Shown: positions 7,429 to 14,823 of the stretch, one piece after another | Numbering within the stretch: the first letter of the stretch is position 1 | How the letters are laid out: each line of letters opens with the position of its first letter | Assembly: GCA_036490955.1 (NCBI GenBank) | Contig: DASXCX010000336.1 | Span: 1 to 22,118, forward strand | Direction of reading: 5' to 3' | Length of the DNA: 22,118 bases | Source: CAIKMD01 sp036490955 | Lineage (GTDB): Bacteria; Pseudomonadota; Alphaproteobacteria; ATCC43930; CGMCC-115725 | The notes under the pieces: model-generated | Databases searched by the model: none | Seen by the model: only the letters and a program-made list of their open reading frames with translations | Told to the model about the DNA's origin: nothing | Translations under genes and position numbers: made by a program

Positions 7429-8394
7429 TTAGCGAACCGCGAGCATGCGCTCGACCGCGCGCCGCGCGCGCGCCGCGAGCGCCGGGTCGATCGTCACTTC
7501 GTGCGTCATCGTCTCGAGCGCCTGGCGGATCTTCGGCAACGTGATGCGCTTCATGTGCGGGCAGAGATTGCACGGCCGCACGAATTCGGTCGTCGGATGC
7601 TGGAGCGCGACATTGTCGCTCATCGAGCATTCGGTCATCAGCACGACGCGGCGCGGATGCCGCTCGGCGACGTAGTCGCTCATCGCCGCGGTCGAGCCGG
7701 CGAAATCCGCCTCGGCCACGACATCGGGCGGGCATTCGGGATGCGCCAGCACGACGACGCCGGGATAGCTCGCGCGGAGTTCGCGGATCTCCGCCGCGGT
7801 GAAGCGCTCATGCACCTCGCAATGGCCTTTCCAAGCGATAATCTTGACCTTCGTCTCTTTTGCGACGTTCTGCGCCAAATATTCGTCGGGCAGCATGATC
7901 ACTTCGGGCACGCCGAGCGATTCGACGATTTTCTTCGCATTGCCCGAGGTGCAGCAGATATCGCTTTCGGCCTTCACCGCCGCCGAGGTGTTCACGTAGG
8001 TGATCACCGGCCGGCCAGGATAGCGCTGGCGCATCAGCCGCACGTCCTCGGCCGTGATCGATTCGGCGAGCGAGCAACCGGCGCGCATATCGGGGATCAG
8101 CACGGTCTTGTCGGGATTGAGCAACTTTGCCGTCTCGGCCATGAAATGGACGCCGGCAAGCACGATGACCGAGGCCTCGGTCTTCTGCGCCTCGCGCGCC
8201 AAAGCGAGGCTGTCGCCGGTGATGTCGGCGACGCAATGGAAAATCTCCGGCGTCTGGTAGTTATGCGCCAAGAGGACGGCGTTGCGCTGGCGCTTCAGTG
8301 CCAGGATCGCCTCGATATCGTCGGCAAAGACCCCCCACTCCATCGGCGGGATGAAGGTTTTGACGCGGTCGTAAAGCAGCACGGTATCCGGCAC
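7429..8394 (-). CDS. nadA: Quinolinate synthase A
   Basis: A 321-residue cytoplasmic 4Fe-4S enzyme that condenses iminoaspartate with dihydroxyacetone phosphate to quinolinate. The three cluster cysteines fit C107 (RAGCSLAES), the C147-C148 region (SDICCTSGNA) and the C275/C278 region (CNLCPHMK). LLAHNYQTPEI (41-51), GVHFMAETAK (81-90) and HPECPPDVV (218-226) are typical. The start is GTG at 8394, chosen because AGGGGA (8402-8407) precedes it by seven bases. It heads a leftward operon with nadC. A palindrome and paired half-sites lie 26-75 bp upstream of the start (8420-8469), suitable for repression by the NadQ protein encoded at 10402-11358. The usual partner nadB is not adjacent and not in the window. 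Confidence 0.96.
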   Translation of the reverse strand: MPDTVLLYDRVKTFIPPMEWGVFADDIEAILALKRQRNAVLLAHNYQTPEIFHCVADITGDSLALAREAQKTEASVIVLAGVHFMAETAKLLNPDKTVLIPDMRAGCSLAESITAEDVRLMRQRYPGRPVITYVNTSAAVKAESDICCTSGNAKKIVESLGVPEVIMLPDEYLAQNVAKETKVKIIAWKGHCEVHERFTAAEIRELRASYPGVVVLAHPECPPDVVAEADFAGSTAAMSDYVAERHPRRVVLMTECSMSDNVALQHPTTEFVRPCNLCPHMKRITLPKIRQALETMTHEVTIDPALAARARRAVERMLAVR

Positions 8395-8414
8395 GGCGGT
8401 TTCCCCTAGATGCC

Positions 8415-8469
8415 TCTTATGCTCATTATGAGCAATTTCGTATAAGATATACTATCGCTGAGCATAAGA
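8415..8469. promoter_or_regulatory. Candidate NadQ operator in the nadA/hyuB divergent region
   Basis: TGCTCAT-T-ATGAGCA (8420-8434) is a perfect palindrome with seven-base arms and one central base. In addition TCTTATGCTCA (8415-8425) is perfectly repeated in inverted form as TGAGCATAAGA (8459-8469). The AT-rich stretch between (8436-8455) is the likely promoter core in otherwise GC-rich DNA. The position just upstream of nadA and the presence of nadQ 2 kb away support a NadQ repressor site. Assignment to NadQ is inference; the repeats themselves are seen directly. Confidence 0.72.
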
Positions 8470-8523
8470 TCAAGGGGTTCGAGTCGCGGAGCCCCGCGCC
8501 AGGTGCAGGGGAGTTCAGCGCCT

Positions 8524-8563
8524 CCGGAAACCCTCGCGGAACCCCCGGGAGGCCGGAAACCCT
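8524..8563. repeat. Direct repeat pair upstream of hyuB
   Basis: CCGGAAACCCT occurs at 8524-8534 and again at 8553-8563, 29 bp apart. The stretch between carries CCCCCGGGAGG, which can pair with nearby CCTCC. The rest of the 231-bp gap 8395-8625 holds the NAD operator region and the hyuB ribosome site; I see no gene in it. Confidence 0.35.
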
Positions 8564-8625
8564 TGCAGACGCGCCCATCCTCCGGTTGAGTGGGAGGAAG
8601 CGGTTTTGAGGGGAGGATTTGATCG

Positions 8626-10401
8626 ATGGCGGTGAGTTTGGATCCGGTGACGCTCGAGGTCATCCGCAACGCGCTGCCGGCGATCTCGAACGAGATGGCC
8701 GCCGATCTGCAGCGCACCTCCTACAACATGATGATCTACGAGGTGCGCGACTTCTGTACGGCTCTCGTCAATGCCGATGGCGAGTTACTCTGCCAGAACG
8801 TCGGCGGCGTTTCGCATTTCGTCGCCGATCTAGGCATCATCATCACCGACGGCATGAGGAAATACGGCCGCGAGGGATTCGCGCCGGGCGACGTGCTGAT
8901 CATGAATCACCAGGCCGTCGCCGGGCAGCACCTCAACAACGTCGTCATCTACATGCCCTATTTCTACGAGGGCGAGCTGCAGCTGTTCTCGATGGTGCGG
9001 GCGCATTGGATCGACATTGGCGGCACCAGCACCGGTTTCGGCGCCGGCCCCGACTGTCCCGATCCCTGGGCCGAGGGCCTGCAACTCAATCAACTGAAGC
9101 TCTATCGCCGCGACGTGCTCGACGAGACGCTGCAACAGGTCATCCGCGACAATATTCGTTTCCCGGAAAGCTCGATGGGCGACCTGCGGTCGCAGATCGC
9201 CGCTTGCCGCCTCGCCTTGCGCCGCGTCGACGAGCTTTTCGCGCGCTACGGCAAGGAGACGATGCAGGCAGCGATCGCGCGCGTCTTCGACGAGACCGAA
9301 GCGAAGTGCCGCGCCCTCGTTTCTCAGATCAAAGATGGGGTCTATGAAGCCTCGGCCGTTCTCGATGACAACACCCCGACCGGCGTCGAGCCCATCCACA
9401 TCCATGCCAGGGTCACGGTCGAGCGCGGCAGCATGATCATCGACCTTTCCGGCTGCGAGAAGGAAAGGAATCGCGGACTGAACTCGCGGACGCTTGCGGG
9501 CGCCCGTATCGCCTATAAAGCGCTCACCCAGCCGCTGGCGCCGGTCAATGAAGGCTCGTTCCGTGCGCTCGATATCGTGCTGCCCGAAGGCACGATCATG
9601 ATGGCGCGCTATCCCGCGCCGATGACCGGCTGGAGCCGCATCCTGCCGACGGTCGTCGATGTCATCGTGCGCTCGCTCGCGCCGGCGATGCCGGATCGGA
9701 CTCCGGCGGCGCATCATGGCACGATGGGCGGCGGCTCGATCATCTTTTCGGGCATCGATCCTACGACCAAACGCCGCTTTGTTACGCAATCGATTGAAGG
9801 GGCCGGCTGGGGCGGCCGTCCGACCGAAGACGGCGAGAATGGCAGCGTGTCGATCTGCCAGGGCGACGTGCGCAACGGCTCGATCGAGGCCATGGAGCTA
9901 AAAGTTCCGATTCTGGTCGAAAATCGTGGGTTCCGTCCGGATAGCGGCGGCCCAGGCAAGTTCCGCGGCGGGGTCGGGCTGAACGTGCGCGCGCGTAGCC
10001 TGGTCGATGGCCGCTGGAATCTCGGCCGCTCCGATCGCCGTTCCTGCCCGCCCTGGGGACTTTGGGGCGGCATGAACGGCAGCTATTCGGAATGCTTCGT
10101 GAAGAAGCCGGGCGACCATGATTTCAAGCCGAACTATGGCTTCCGTACGCCGCTGCCGGCGGACAGCGTGATGTCGACCTTGACCGGCGGCGGGGGCGGC
10201 TGGGGCGATCCGCTGGAGCGCCAGATCGCGCAGGTGCGCGATGATGTGCTCAATGAATTCGTCACCCGCGAAGCCGCGGCGAAGTTCTACGGCGTGATCG
10301 TCAAGGATGATCTCTCGGTCGACGAAGCGGCGACGGCGACTCTGCGCACGAAGATCAAAGCCGCACGTGCCAGCGAAGCCGAGAGCGTGCCCGCGGAGTA
10401 G
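8626..10401 (+). CDS. hyuB: Hydantoinase B / oxoprolinase family protein
   Basis: A 591-residue HyuB-type subunit of ATP-dependent hydantoinase, 5-oxoprolinase or acetone-carboxylase-like systems. Typical signatures: the opening DPVTLEVIRNAL (6-17), the early region around QRTSYNMMIYEVRDF, GDVLIMN (about 88-94), the central GSFRALDIVLPEGT, and the Gly-rich tail GGGGGWGDPLERQ. Length is usual for the family. A strong GGGAGGA (8611-8617) precedes ATG 8626. HyuB normally works with HyuA, which supplies the ATPase fold, but no hyuA is present on either side: upstream is divergent nadA and downstream is nadQ, whose stop codon abuts this one with no gap. It may pair with a HyuA encoded elsewhere. 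Its shared upstream region with nadA means the NAD operator could also affect it. Confidence 0.9.
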   Translation: MAVSLDPVTLEVIRNALPAISNEMAADLQRTSYNMMIYEVRDFCTALVNADGELLCQNVGGVSHFVADLGIIITDGMRKYGREGFAPGDVLIMNHQAVAGQHLNNVVIYMPYFYEGELQLFSMVRAHWIDIGGTSTGFGAGPDCPDPWAEGLQLNQLKLYRRDVLDETLQQVIRDNIRFPESSMGDLRSQIAACRLALRRVDELFARYGKETMQAAIARVFDETEAKCRALVSQIKDGVYEASAVLDDNTPTGVEPIHIHARVTVERGSMIIDLSGCEKERNRGLNSRTLAGARIAYKALTQPLAPVNEGSFRALDIVLPEGTIMMARYPAPMTGWSRILPTVVDVIVRSLAPAMPDRTPAAHHGTMGGGSIIFSGIDPTTKRRFVTQSIEGAGWGGRPTEDGENGSVSICQGDVRNGSIEAMELKVPILVENRGFRPDSGGPGKFRGGVGLNVRARSLVDGRWNLGRSDRRSCPPWGLWGGMNGSYSECFVKKPGDHDFKPNYGFRTPLPADSVMSTLTGGGGGWGDPLERQIAQVRDDVLNEFVTREAAAKFYGVIVKDDLSVDEAATATLRTKIKAARASEAESVPAE

Positions 10402-11358
10402 CTAAGCCGAGCGCACGACCGGCAACCGCGCGCCCGAGATCGCGCGTTCCAGCAGGACTTCGCGACGGAAGCGCATCAGCTTCGCCGGCCGCCCGCCGGT
10501 TTCCGTGGAAACTTTCCCCGTTTCCTCGACCAGGCCTTGCTGCTCGACGAGCCGGCGGAAGTTCTGCTTGTGCAGACGCAGCCCCGCGAGCGCTTCGACC
10601 GCGCGCTGCAGATCCAGCAACGTGAAGCTTTCGGGCATGAGCTCGAATACCACCGGCCGATATTTGATCTTGGCACGCAGCCGCGCGATGCCTGTGGCGA
10701 GGATGCGCCGATGGTCGTGCATCATCGGCTCGCCCGGCAGCGGATCGGGAATCGATTTGGCGCGGCCGGCCTCGGGCACGAATTGCGCCTCGTAGAGCAA
10801 CTCGTAGCGCTGCAGCACCAGTTCCTCATTCCAGCGCTTGTCGGAAAAGGCAAAGGCCGCATCGACGCGCTGCTGCCGCGCGCGCCGCTGCGCCGGATCG
10901 CTCGCCGCAGCGGCCCAGGCGTCGAGACGCTTTTCCACGGCCGGCATGAACGCCGGCGGACCTTCGCGCCAATCCTCCCACGGAAGATAGCGATACCAGT
11001 TCCGCCAGCCGGGATCCTGCTCGCCGGTCGCTTTGGCCTCGCGTGTCAGGCCGAGATAGGAAATAGCGATGACGCGCGCGCCGTCGAGAGTGCGATCACG
11101 GTCGGCAAAGGTGTATAGCTGCTCGACATAGTCGAGCGGGTGATGGGTTTGCCGCTCTACCCAGGAGCGCAGCCCGGTCTGCAGCGAGCGATGCCCGGAT
11201 TCGAAGGGGCCCGAGGGCAGCGCGCGCCCATCCTGAATGGTGAGCACGCGCGGCTCCTCGCCCGTCACGGCAACCAAGACGGCCGTCAGGTCGATTTCGA
11301 TCGCGCCGCTTTCCGAAATGCTTACCCTTTGCCTTTCCGCCCTTCCTGACGCGCGCAT
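10402..11358 (-). CDS. nadQ: NadQ-type regulator: Nudix-like domain plus winged helix
   Basis: A 318-residue protein resembling COG4111 (NadQ) and NrtR. Residues about 19-135 form a Nudix-like fold (AIEIDLTAVLVAV, LPSGPFESG, YVEQLYTFADRDR at 77-89, VIAISYLGL). The catalytic Nudix box is degenerate: the region at 50-72 lacks the REUxEE glutamates, as expected for a sensor rather than a hydrolase. Residues about 236-300 form the winged helix (FELMPESFTLLDLQRAVEAL, KQNFRRLVEQQGLVEETG, GRPAKLMRF). NadQ proteins are, as I recall, predicted NAD-biosynthesis regulators in Alphaproteobacteria; inferred target here is nadAC. Start ATG 11358 was chosen because the longer frame upstream overlaps the divergent gene. 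No Shine-Dalgarno is seen, so initiation may be weak or leaderless. It converges on hyuB with abutting stop codons. Confidence 0.82.
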   Translation of the reverse strand: MRASGRAERQRVSISESGAIEIDLTAVLVAVTGEEPRVLTIQDGRALPSGPFESGHRSLQTGLRSWVERQTHHPLDYVEQLYTFADRDRTLDGARVIAISYLGLTREAKATGEQDPGWRNWYRYLPWEDWREGPPAFMPAVEKRLDAWAAAASDPAQRRARQQRVDAAFAFSDKRWNEELVLQRYELLYEAQFVPEAGRAKSIPDPLPGEPMMHDHRRILATGIARLRAKIKYRPVVFELMPESFTLLDLQRAVEALAGLRLHKQNFRRLVEQQGLVEETGKVSTETGGRPAKLMRFRREVLLERAISGARLPVVRSA

Positions 11359-11389
11359 TGTGTCACAAGATAGCGGCGCGAGGTATGCC

Positions 11390-12313
11390 ATGACCGATTT
11401 GCCGCACGGTGTCCTGGCGGCTCTGGTGACGCCCTTCACCGAGGCGCTGGAGCCCGACACCAAAATGCTTACCGCGCATAGTCGCTGGCTGCTTGCCAAC
11501 GGTTGCACGGGCCTCGTCATGCTCGCCACCGCGGGCGAGGCGAATTCGCTTTCGCTGCGCCAACGCCTCGGCATGATCGATGCCGCCGGCGCGGCTGGTT
11601 TGCCGCTGGCGCAGATGATTATCGGCGGCGGGTCTTGCGCGCTCGATGAAGCGGTGACGATGACCAAAGCGATTGCCGCCGCCGGGGCCGCCGCCGCGCT
11701 GCTGCTGCCGCCATTTTATTATCGTGATACGGGCGAGGACGGTCTCTTCCGCTTCTATGCCGCGCTGATCGAGCGCGTCGGCGCGCCTGGTCTGCGCGCC
11801 GTGCTGCATCACCGCCCGCAAGCTTCCGGCGCGCCGATCACCGACGCGCTGATCACGCGGCTGCGCCGCGAATTCGGCACGGTCATCGCTGGCGTGCAGA
11901 ACGGCGCCGGCGACTGGCACACGACCAAATCGCTGGTCGAGAATTTCCCGGAGCTCGCGATCTTCTCCGGAACCGAGCGCTTTCTGCTCGAGACGCTGCG
12001 CGCCGGCGGTCAGGGGTGCATCTCGGCGACGATCAACCTGACGGCGCCGCTCGCGGGCGCTGTCCACGAGGAACGGGAAAGCCGCGAAGCGGACGGGCTT
12101 CAGAAAGCGTTAACCGCGTTGCGCCAGATCTTCGACCACTATCCGACGCCGCAAGCACCGAAAGAAATGCTCGCGCAGCTCACCAACCTGCCGCGTTGGC
12201 GCGCAGTTCTGCCGCCGCTGCTGCCCTTGCCGGCCGAGCACGGCAAGGAGCTTGGCGAGCGGCTCGACGATCTTCCGTCGTGGCGCGCGCTGGTTGTCGC
12301 GCATGGTTCCTAG
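11390..12313 (+). CDS. DapA-family protein lacking catalytic Lys and Tyr
   Basis: A 307-residue protein with the fold of the dihydrodipicolinate synthase/N-acetylneuraminate lyase family: early LVTPF (12-16), a glycine/threonine region ATAGEANSLS (46-55), LLLPPFYY (104-111), and the C-terminal PKEM region. The position of the Schiff-base lysine (GIKxxxGD in relatives) reads A-G-V-Q170-N-G-A-G-D, so Lys is Gln. The catalytic tyrosine position (LYH/LYN in relatives) reads L-H140-H-R-P. Each is one base from the expected codon (AAG to CAG; TAT to CAT). The frame is intact, so this may be a pseudoenzyme rather than a decayed gene. GAGG precedes ATG 11390. It is divergent from nadQ across 31 bp, implying overlapping promoters. 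Confidence 0.85.
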   Translation: MTDLPHGVLAALVTPFTEALEPDTKMLTAHSRWLLANGCTGLVMLATAGEANSLSLRQRLGMIDAAGAAGLPLAQMIIGGGSCALDEAVTMTKAIAAAGAAAALLLPPFYYRDTGEDGLFRFYAALIERVGAPGLRAVLHHRPQASGAPITDALITRLRREFGTVIAGVQNGAGDWHTTKSLVENFPELAIFSGTERFLLETLRAGGQGCISATINLTAPLAGAVHEERESREADGLQKALTALRQIFDHYPTPQAPKEMLAQLTNLPRWRAVLPPLLPLPAEHGKELGERLDDLPSWRALVVAHGS

Positions 12314-12404
12314 CGCCACGATTCGCGCAATGCGCGACCAACTTACGGAAAACTCAAGCTTTTCTTTTAGGGCTTGGTAAGGGGTCACCGGCTTTAATGC
12401 GGGA

Positions 12405-13748
12405 ATGGACGGAAATCCAAACCTTGGCCTCGGCGAGCTGCGCCAGCTCACGCCGCAAGAATTGCGGCAGATACTGCAGCTTCATGAACTCTATCTCGCG
12501 CGCGAAGCCGCTGGGCGGCCCGCGGTGCTGGCTTACTACGATCTCTCATCCGCGGATCTCAGCGACCACGATCTCTCCGGCGCCGATTTGACCGGCGCGC
12601 GGCTGCATCGCGCCGTCCTCAAGAATACCGTGCTGCGCGATGCGAAACTCTCGACGGCCGATCTCCGCGCCGCCAATCTCAACGGCGCGGATCTGACCGG
12701 CGCCGATCTGCGCTCGAGCTGCCTGCGCGGCGCTCAACTCAACCACGCCAAGCTGCCCGACGCCAATATGAGCAAGCTCGCTCCGACGGAATTCGTGGCG
12801 TCCCATAGGGGCCCGGCGGGCGACGAGATGCCGCGTACCGATCTCTCCTCGGTCGAGGCGCATGATTGCGATTTCTCGGGCGCCAATCTTTCCGGCGCCG
12901 CCTTTATCCGCGCCGATCTGACCGACGCGATCCTGTCCAACACCGATCTGAGCGGCGCCGATTTGCGGCATGCCAATATCACCGGCGCCGTGTTGGAGCG
13001 CGCCGATCTCAGCGGCGCCAATCTCTGCGGCGCGAGCTTGCGCGGCGCCATCCTCACCGATGCCAAACTCGACGGCGCGGAGATGCGCGGCGTCGATGTC
13101 AGCGGCGCGATCCTCGACCGTCAGTTCCTCGCCGCCGCGGCGATCGAGGATCTCCACGGCGGCATTCTCAACAAGCTTACCGCCAAGGAGCTGCAGGAGG
13201 TCCTGCGCGCGCATCAGCTCTGGCTCGATAGCCACGGCAAAAACGGCAAGCGCGCCGTGCTGAGCGATTACGATCTCTCCGGTTGCTCCCTCAGCAATGC
13301 GAAGCTGGCGCTCAGCGTCCTCGCACGCGCCGTGTTACGCGGCGCCGATCTCACCAAAGCTTCGCTCGCGATGTGCGATCTCTCGCTCGCCGATCTCCGC
13401 GATGCGCGGCTCGACGGCGCCGATTTGCGCGGCGCCAAGCTGGTGCGCGCGCATCTTGCGGGCGCGACGCTGACCCAGGCTAATCTGATGCCGCTCGAGA
13501 ACGTCGGCGATCGGAAATACGATTTTCCGGCCAATCTCGAGGGCGCGAAGCTCGCCGGCGCCGATCTCACCGCCGCGCAAATGCGCCAGGTGAAGCTTGC
13601 CAGCGCCGATCTTTCAGGCGCGATGCTCGAGCATGCCGACCTGCGCGAGGCCGACCTGCATAACGCAAATTTCAAGGATGCGACCGCGACACGCGCCAAA
13701 TTCGACGGCGCCGAGTTGCGCGACGTGCGCAATCTCCGTCGCGGGTGA
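12405..13748 (+). CDS. Pentapeptide-repeat protein with two cap-plus-helix blocks
   Basis: A 447-residue protein built mostly of A(D/N)LxG-type pentapeptides, which fold as a right-handed quadrilateral beta-helix. It has two similar halves. Each opens with a helical cap, LTxxELxxxLxxHxLWL-like, then GxRAVLxxYDLS: residues about 15-48 (QLTPQELRQILQLHELYL) and 258-292 (KLTAKELQEVLRAHQLWL). Helix segments run about 46-122, 145-235 and 288-440, with breaks at about 123-144 and 361-378. The halves suggest internal duplication. Caps of this HxxWL kind are common in proteobacterial pentapeptide proteins of unknown role; there is no signal peptide. DNA mimicry of the Qnr type is possible but not indicated. 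The ribosome site is poor (AAGGGG is about 22 bases upstream), so the start is less certain. Confidence 0.87.
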   Translation: MDGNPNLGLGELRQLTPQELRQILQLHELYLAREAAGRPAVLAYYDLSSADLSDHDLSGADLTGARLHRAVLKNTVLRDAKLSTADLRAANLNGADLTGADLRSSCLRGAQLNHAKLPDANMSKLAPTEFVASHRGPAGDEMPRTDLSSVEAHDCDFSGANLSGAAFIRADLTDAILSNTDLSGADLRHANITGAVLERADLSGANLCGASLRGAILTDAKLDGAEMRGVDVSGAILDRQFLAAAAIEDLHGGILNKLTAKELQEVLRAHQLWLDSHGKNGKRAVLSDYDLSGCSLSNAKLALSVLARAVLRGADLTKASLAMCDLSLADLRDARLDGADLRGAKLVRAHLAGATLTQANLMPLENVGDRKYDFPANLEGAKLAGADLTAAQMRQVKLASADLSGAMLEHADLREADLHNANFKDATATRAKFDGAELRDVRNLRRG

Positions 13749-13769
13749 TCTCGTCGGCGCCGAGGGAGA

Positions 13770-13795
13770 CCCTCTAGTGGATAGAGGGCGCTTTT
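13770..13795 (+). terminator. Rho-independent terminator of the pentapeptide gene
   Basis: CCCTCTA (13770-13776) pairs perfectly with TAGAGGG (13782-13788) around a five-base loop and is followed by CGCTTTT. It lies 21 bp after the pentapeptide gene stop and overlaps the last codons and stop of the convergent HtrA-like gene. Confidence 0.6.
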
Positions 13796-14751
13796 AGGAA
13801 GCGCGACCGATCGGCCGAATGCACGTGCAGATCGATGGTCCTACCGTCGCGATAAACCAGCAGCGGGACATCGACGCCCGCTTTGCCCTGCCGCCAGATA
13901 TTACGATAGAGCCCGGCGAGATCGCCAATCTCTTCGCCGCCGACAGCGAGAATGATGTCGCCGGTCTTGAGATTGGCGCGGCGCGCCGGTCCGGCGTTGG
14001 CGAGACCCGCGACCACGACCTTGCTGTCGACCTCGGTCGCGTAGAGGCCGAGCCAGGGCCGCGGCGGATGGTTGGGTTTGCCGAGCGTCAGCAGATCGTC
14101 ATAGATCGGCTTCAAGAGATCGATCGGCACGTGCATGTTGAGATGCTCGGGCGTGCCCTTCTCGCCGCCTTGCTGCAGATGGAGCGACCCGATGCCCAAG
14201 AGTTCGCCATTGCCGCCGACCAGCGCCGTGCCGCCCCAATTCGGGTGTGCCGGCGCAGTGAAAAGCGCGTCATCGACGAGGTATTCCCAATAGCCGGTGA
14301 ATTCCTGCTTCGCCGCGACTTTCGCCGAAATCGCATGCTTGCGCCCGCCGCCGCCGGCAACCACGACGCGATCGCCGGGCCGGGCGGTCGCTGAATGGCC
14401 AAGCTTCATCGCCGGCAGCTTCATCCGGCCCAGCGCCTGGATGAGGCCGAAGCCGGTTTCCTGGTCATAAGCGAGGACATGGCCGGGCAGCGCCCGGCCA
14501 TCGGAGGTGTTGAGCCAAATTGTCTCGGCTTCGGTGATCAGATAGCCGATGGTCAGGACGACGCCGTCCTCGCGGATAATGACGCCATTACCGGCACGCT
14601 CCGTGCCGAGGGTTTGCGCGGTGTAGCCGTCGGATGGAACCGTCGCGCGAACGGTGAGGCACGACGCAAGCGCCTGGTCGAGATCGAAATTCCAGTCCTC
14701 CTGCCGGGGCTGCGCGTGCTGCGGAATTTCCCAATCGCTCGCCGATGACAT
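13774..14751 (-). CDS. HtrA/S1C-like protein with degenerate catalytic triad, plus PDZ
   Basis: A 325-residue trypsin-like (HtrA/DegP type) fold at about residues 25-215 followed by a PDZ domain at about 232-312 (LANAGPARRANLKTGDIILAVGGEEI). Comparing with HtrA motifs, the histidine position (xLTxxHV) is Y70 in VVLTIGYLI, the aspartate position (TDLAVL) is G100 in ETGFGLIQ, and the serine position (GNSGGPL) is W172 in HPNWGGTAL. All three catalytic residues appear replaced, so proteolysis is unlikely and a binding or scaffold role is inferred. There is no signal peptide or membrane segment, so it should be cytoplasmic, unlike ordinary HtrA. The start at 14751 is supported by AGGGAG six bases upstream. 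It follows arfB by 65 bp on the same strand, with a TATAAT between. Confidence 0.84.
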   Translation of the reverse strand: MSSASDWEIPQHAQPRQEDWNFDLDQALASCLTVRATVPSDGYTAQTLGTERAGNGVIIREDGVVLTIGYLITEAETIWLNTSDGRALPGHVLAYDQETGFGLIQALGRMKLPAMKLGHSATARPGDRVVVAGGGGRKHAISAKVAAKQEFTGYWEYLVDDALFTAPAHPNWGGTALVGGNGELLGIGSLHLQQGGEKGTPEHLNMHVPIDLLKPIYDDLLTLGKPNHPPRPWLGLYATEVDSKVVVAGLANAGPARRANLKTGDIILAVGGEEIGDLAGLYRNIWRQGKAGVDVPLLVYRDGRTIDLHVHSADRSRFLKAPSIH

Positions 14752-14778
14752 GCCGGACTCCCTGATTGGCGACGAGTG

Positions 14779-14784
14779 ATTATA
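14779..14784 (-). promoter_or_regulatory. Candidate -10 box for the HtrA-like gene
   Basis: A consensus TATAAT reads on the minus strand 28 bases upstream of the ATG at 14751. The -35 region at 17-18 bp spacing is T-rich (TTTTCC) and poor. In GC-rich DNA an exact TATAAT is notable, but the promoter is unproven. Confidence 0.4.
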
Positions 14785-14803
14785 CACCAACGCCGACCGA
14801 AGG

Positions 14804-14823
14804 AAAAAACCAGCGGCTAGCTG
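14804..14823 (-). terminator. Weak terminator-like element after arfB
   Basis: On the minus strand CAGC (14823-14820) and GCTG (14814-14811) can form a short four-base stem followed by a run of six T (14809-14804). It overlaps the arfB stop. The stem is short, so termination would be partial at best. Confidence 0.3.

Noticed and set aside
797..8394. A functional link between the ACMSD-like protein and quinolinate synthesis by NadA/NadC
   Set aside because: The kynurenine-route enzymes are absent, the metal site differs from ACMSD, and the genes are in separate units 3 kb or more apart.
6595..8409. A 604-codon open frame on the plus strand opposite nadC and nadA
   Set aside because: It is antisense to two certain genes, is rich in Arg/His/Asp as expected of shadow frames in GC-rich DNA, and has no recognisable domain.
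8474..8495. GGTTCGAGTC resembling a tRNA T-loop or integration site remnant
   Set aside because: The flanking bases cannot form a T-stem or acceptor stem, and no repeat copy or integrase gene is present.
12405..13748. Qnr-type quinolone-resistance protein
   Set aside because: Length, the two-block layout and the HxxWL caps differ from the roughly 215-residue Qnr proteins; only the general pentapeptide fold is shared.
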